This document shows positions 62,009-64,000 of a stretch of 64,000 bases of DNA, piece after piece (position 1 is the first letter of the stretch; each line of letters starts with the position of its first letter). The notes below the pieces were generated by a model that worked only from the letters and a program-made list of their open reading frames with translations, did not search any database and was not told the origin of the DNA. The translations under genes were made by a program, and so were the position numbers. Source of the DNA: Bacteroidaceae bacterium. Its GTDB lineage: Bacteria; Bacteroidota; Bacteroidia; Bacteroidales; Bacteroidaceae. The DNA is taken from assembly GCA_017447625.1 (NCBI GenBank), contig JAFSNB010000035.1:1-64000 (forward strand), written 5' to 3'.

Positions 62009-63613
62009 ATGTTATTCATACGCAACATAGCACTACGCATATACGGCGGTCCCCTAGCCACCGGCCTCAATGAGGAGCCCCTCGTTGCTGCCGGCACCGT
62101 GCCTGAGGAGTTCCACGCTATCCCGCCAACAATCGTCGATGAGACGCAGACGTGGATAATCACACACGCACAGAACTACACCCTTTATGCCCTGCATACA
62201 CGTGCGTGCAAGACATCCGACGGACAGCCTGGACAGATGCAGACCTGTCTCCTTCTGCCCACTCAGCAGCGTCTGGCCGATGGCAAAAGCCCGCTGGAAG
62301 TGCTAAACTCCGTCTCTGCCGCCTTCTCCATTCAGGCCATGATGGGAGGCGACGTCCTGCCCGACACGCCCGTAGACAGTTCGCCGTACCAGAATCTTCT
62401 GCGTCGCTATCGCTTAGAGGCACGCCCCACATCTCTACCCGTAATGAACGGGCCAGAGGCTGCCGCCTACTGTGTGGAGAATATGACGCAGCTCGAAGCT
62501 CTGATGCGTCATAGCCGCTATCCGGAACTCGGACATGTAGGACGTCTCGAACTCGGAACACACTGCCAGTCAACCATTGCCCTTAACACTAAGGCGGCTG
62601 CAAGACCGGCAAAGCCAGTGAATCCGATACCCACACCGACACCGACGGCCCCCCCTACCGCCCCCGTGGGGGCCTCATTAGATAAGCCGGACGCAACAGT
62701 TGTTCCCCCCACTACAGGAGCAGTGCCACCCGCTGGAACCGTGCCTCACACAGGAACTGTCCCCACCGCAGGTTCTCTCCCCCCCACGGGTGGAGCCGGA
62801 GAGGGGCCTGGAGACACTTATGACATCCCCGACTTCATCAAAGCAATACAGAAGCCGAGCGGCGGCTCTGGACAACCCTCCACACCGCGTTTCACCCCGC
62901 CACCCGCACCCTCAACTTCCACCCAACCATCAACCAGTAGCCAGCCAAAAAATAATGGTCAATGGTCAATGGTCAATGGTCAATGGAGAAAGTGGCTGTT
63001 TGCTGCGCTCGGTCTGCTCTTGGCTATTCTTCTCTTTATGGGAATTAAAGCCCTCATTTCCAAAGGCTCTGGCTCAGGAATCTCAGATGAGAAACAGGAG
63101 ATAGCCGACACCGTTATGGTTGATGTCCCTGACGTTATCGATGAGGTAACTCCTGAGCAGAGTGAAGCCGAAGAAATCGGAGACAGACTCAAGAAAATCG
63201 CTGAGGAGGAAGCAAAAAGAAGAGCTGAGGAGGAGGCTAAACGCAAAGCGGAGGAAAGTGAGAAGATAAAAGAGAAAAAAGTAATAGAGAAAGATGACGA
63301 GGGCAGTCAGCAAGTGATACAGGATGATCCTGCACCTGCTCCCAGACGTGCCGGTAAGTCCGCCGCACAAGAGGAACTGCTACGCCTTATCAACGACGAC
63401 GAGGTGAAGCTGTGGACCTGCCGCACCAGCGACGGCTACAACAACACCCTCAACCGCAGAGAGCAACTGGCTGTGGATGCCGTCAAACGCTATTATGACG
63501 AAAACACCAAGCCTATAGTTGATAATATCCTGCAGCGATACAAGCCATTCAGAAGCATTGACGAAGTGGTGCGCGCCGCCAACGAAATCAAGGAAGCTCT
63601 CAAAGACTTCTAA
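62009..63613 (+). CDS. Cytosolic-domain/TM/coiled-coil protein, paralogue of the 58163 gene
   Basis: 534 residues. The N-domain (1-190; IRNIALRIYGGPLATG...RLADGKSPLEVLNSVSAAFSIQ...LELGTHCQSTIALN) aligns by eye with that of the 58163 protein, but the beta-rich middle is missing. A long Pro/Thr linker (about 200-320) contains a family B REP-derived peptide (AGSLPPTGGAGEG) and an (ATGGTCA)4 heptamer array (NGQWSMVNGQW) just before the membrane helix (about 330-347, WLFAALGLLLAILLFMGIKALI). Then a Glu/Lys coiled coil (about 390-430) and a C-domain (EELLRLINDDEV...REQLAVDAVKRYYDEN...YKPFRSIDEVV) like that of its paralogue. Confidence 0.76.
   Translation: MLFIRNIALRIYGGPLATGLNEEPLVAAGTVPEEFHAIPPTIVDETQTWIITHAQNYTLYALHTRACKTSDGQPGQMQTCLLLPTQQRLADGKSPLEVLNSVSAAFSIQAMMGGDVLPDTPVDSSPYQNLLRRYRLEARPTSLPVMNGPEAAAYCVENMTQLEALMRHSRYPELGHVGRLELGTHCQSTIALNTKAAARPAKPVNPIPTPTPTAPPTAPVGASLDKPDATVVPPTTGAVPPAGTVPHTGTVPTAGSLPPTGGAGEGPGDTYDIPDFIKAIQKPSGGSGQPSTPRFTPPPAPSTSTQPSTSSQPKNNGQWSMVNGQWRKWLFAALGLLLAILLFMGIKALISKGSGSGISDEKQEIADTVMVDVPDVIDEVTPEQSEAEEIGDRLKKIAEEEAKRRAEEEAKRKAEESEKIKEKKVIEKDDEGSQQVIQDDPAPAPRRAGKSAAQEELLRLINDDEVKLWTCRTSDGYNNTLNRREQLAVDAVKRYYDENTKPIVDNILQRYKPFRSIDEVVRAANEIKEALKDF
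62766..62808 (+). repeat. REP-like element (family B) in frame
   Basis: Third copy of family B (CCGCAGGTTCTCTCCCCCCC ... GGAGAGGGGCC). It codes for AGSLPPTGGAGEG. A further GC palindrome (GCCCCCGTGGGGGC) lies 110 bases upstream in the same linker. Confidence 0.88.
62955..62986 (+). repeat. (ATGGTCA)4 heptamer array in frame
   Basis: Four perfect ATGGTCA units plus ATGG, identical to 27574-27605 in the unrelated protease gene. Read here in another frame, it encodes NGQWSMVNGQW. Confidence 0.95.
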
Positions 63614-63660
63614 AGCCTAAATCCTAAAATATAAAATCTTTAAATCATAAAATACTTAGG

Positions 63661-64000
63661 ATGAACATAAAGATAAAGTCAGCAGGCGTCTCGTGCCTAA
63701 TCGGCGACGATTACGACCGTGTATATACAGCCCTGAAGAAACAGTTTGGCACCGGCGACGAACAGCTCTTCACCGAGCGCACGCCTGGCCACGAATATCT
63801 GCAATGGGAGCTTCCCGGCGACGGGTGGACGTCGCTCGCTGAGGGCGACCCGCTGATGCGTCAGGAGGTCACCGACGAGTGGCACCGCCGCATGAACGCT
63901 GTGGCTGCCCGCTTCGCCTCGAACCAACAGATGGCCCAGCGGGTGCTCACCGTGCCTGACGAGAGTTTCGTCTATTACAAGGCCGACGCCGCCGGACACC
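63661..64000 (+). CDS. Partial gene, next member of the srf cluster
   Basis: An open frame begins with ATG at 63661 (MNIKIKSAGVSCLIGDDYDR) and runs off the window after 113 codons. It is soluble so far, with no signal peptide and a mixed-charge, aromatic composition (HEYLQWELPGDGWTSLAEGD). I do not recognise it. Position, strand and the AT-rich 47-base spacer fit continued co-transcription with the genes before it. Its length and function cannot be judged here. Confidence 0.7.
   Translation, partial: MNIKIKSAGVSCLIGDDYDRVYTALKKQFGTGDEQLFTERTPGHEYLQWELPGDGWTSLAEGDPLMRQEVTDEWHRRMNAVAARFASNQQMAQRVLTVPDESFVYYKADAAGH

Overview
The window looks like a chromosome segment from a gut- or rumen-type Bacteroidales, most likely Prevotella-like. 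The reasons are the repeated TAnnTTTG promoter element with an upstream TTTG/TTG about 19 bases away, the near absence of Shine-Dalgarno sequences, stand-alone AICAR transformylase, PurT, pyrophosphate-dependent phosphofructokinase, NspC, a PCMD-domain protein, a BspA-like leucine-rich repeat protein, and secreted proteins ending in a short 'YDLGGRK...GVYIHNGKKVVVK'-type tail. The assignment is inference; no rRNA or full marker set is present.

Layout. 0-16 kb is mostly housekeeping: nnr and hpt (leftward), adk-obg-pgeF, AICAR transformylase, two small unknown genes, a MORN-repeat protein, YhcH-like protein, glycogen branching enzyme and a membrane protein, MaoC-dapA (leftward), kdsA-kdsD, and three leftward tRNAs (Leu-GAG, Leu-CAG, Gly-GCC). 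16-21 kb is a leftward operon pfp - GH25 muramidase - PCMD protein - nspC. 21-31 kb holds dsbD, a 1526-residue secreted papain-like protease with LamG and PKD modules, a HUH (REP-associated) transposase with an extra C-terminal domain, and a BspA-like protein. 31.9-38 kb is an RND tripartite efflux operon. 38-43 kb carries a GH27 alpha-galactosidase, an esterase, purT and a small secreted beta-sandwich protein. 42.8-46.2 kb contains an antitoxin-like gene with a decayed PIN toxin, a structured RNA element overlapping a terminator, and a secreted repeat protein.

46.9-64 kb is the most interesting region: one rightward, apparently single-promoter cluster of ten genes running off the window. It encodes an SrfB-like actin/Hsp70-fold ATPase, an SrfC-like P-loop GTPase, a membrane-anchored subtilase, a multi-pass membrane protein, a second P-loop protein with GTPase-like motifs, two paralogous proteins with a cytosolic N-domain, linker, one membrane helix and a charged coiled coil, a single-pass envelope protein, a secreted coiled-coil protein, and the start of another gene. 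No srfA is seen. The gene set suggests a nucleotide-driven envelope-associated machine or conflict system, which I cannot match to a described system.

Overlaid on all of this are two repeat phenomena: heptanucleotide (7-bp) microsatellites in spacers and even inside genes, and GC-rich REP-like palindromes that lie between genes and also in frame inside at least four proteins. A REP-associated-type transposase gene lies in the same window.
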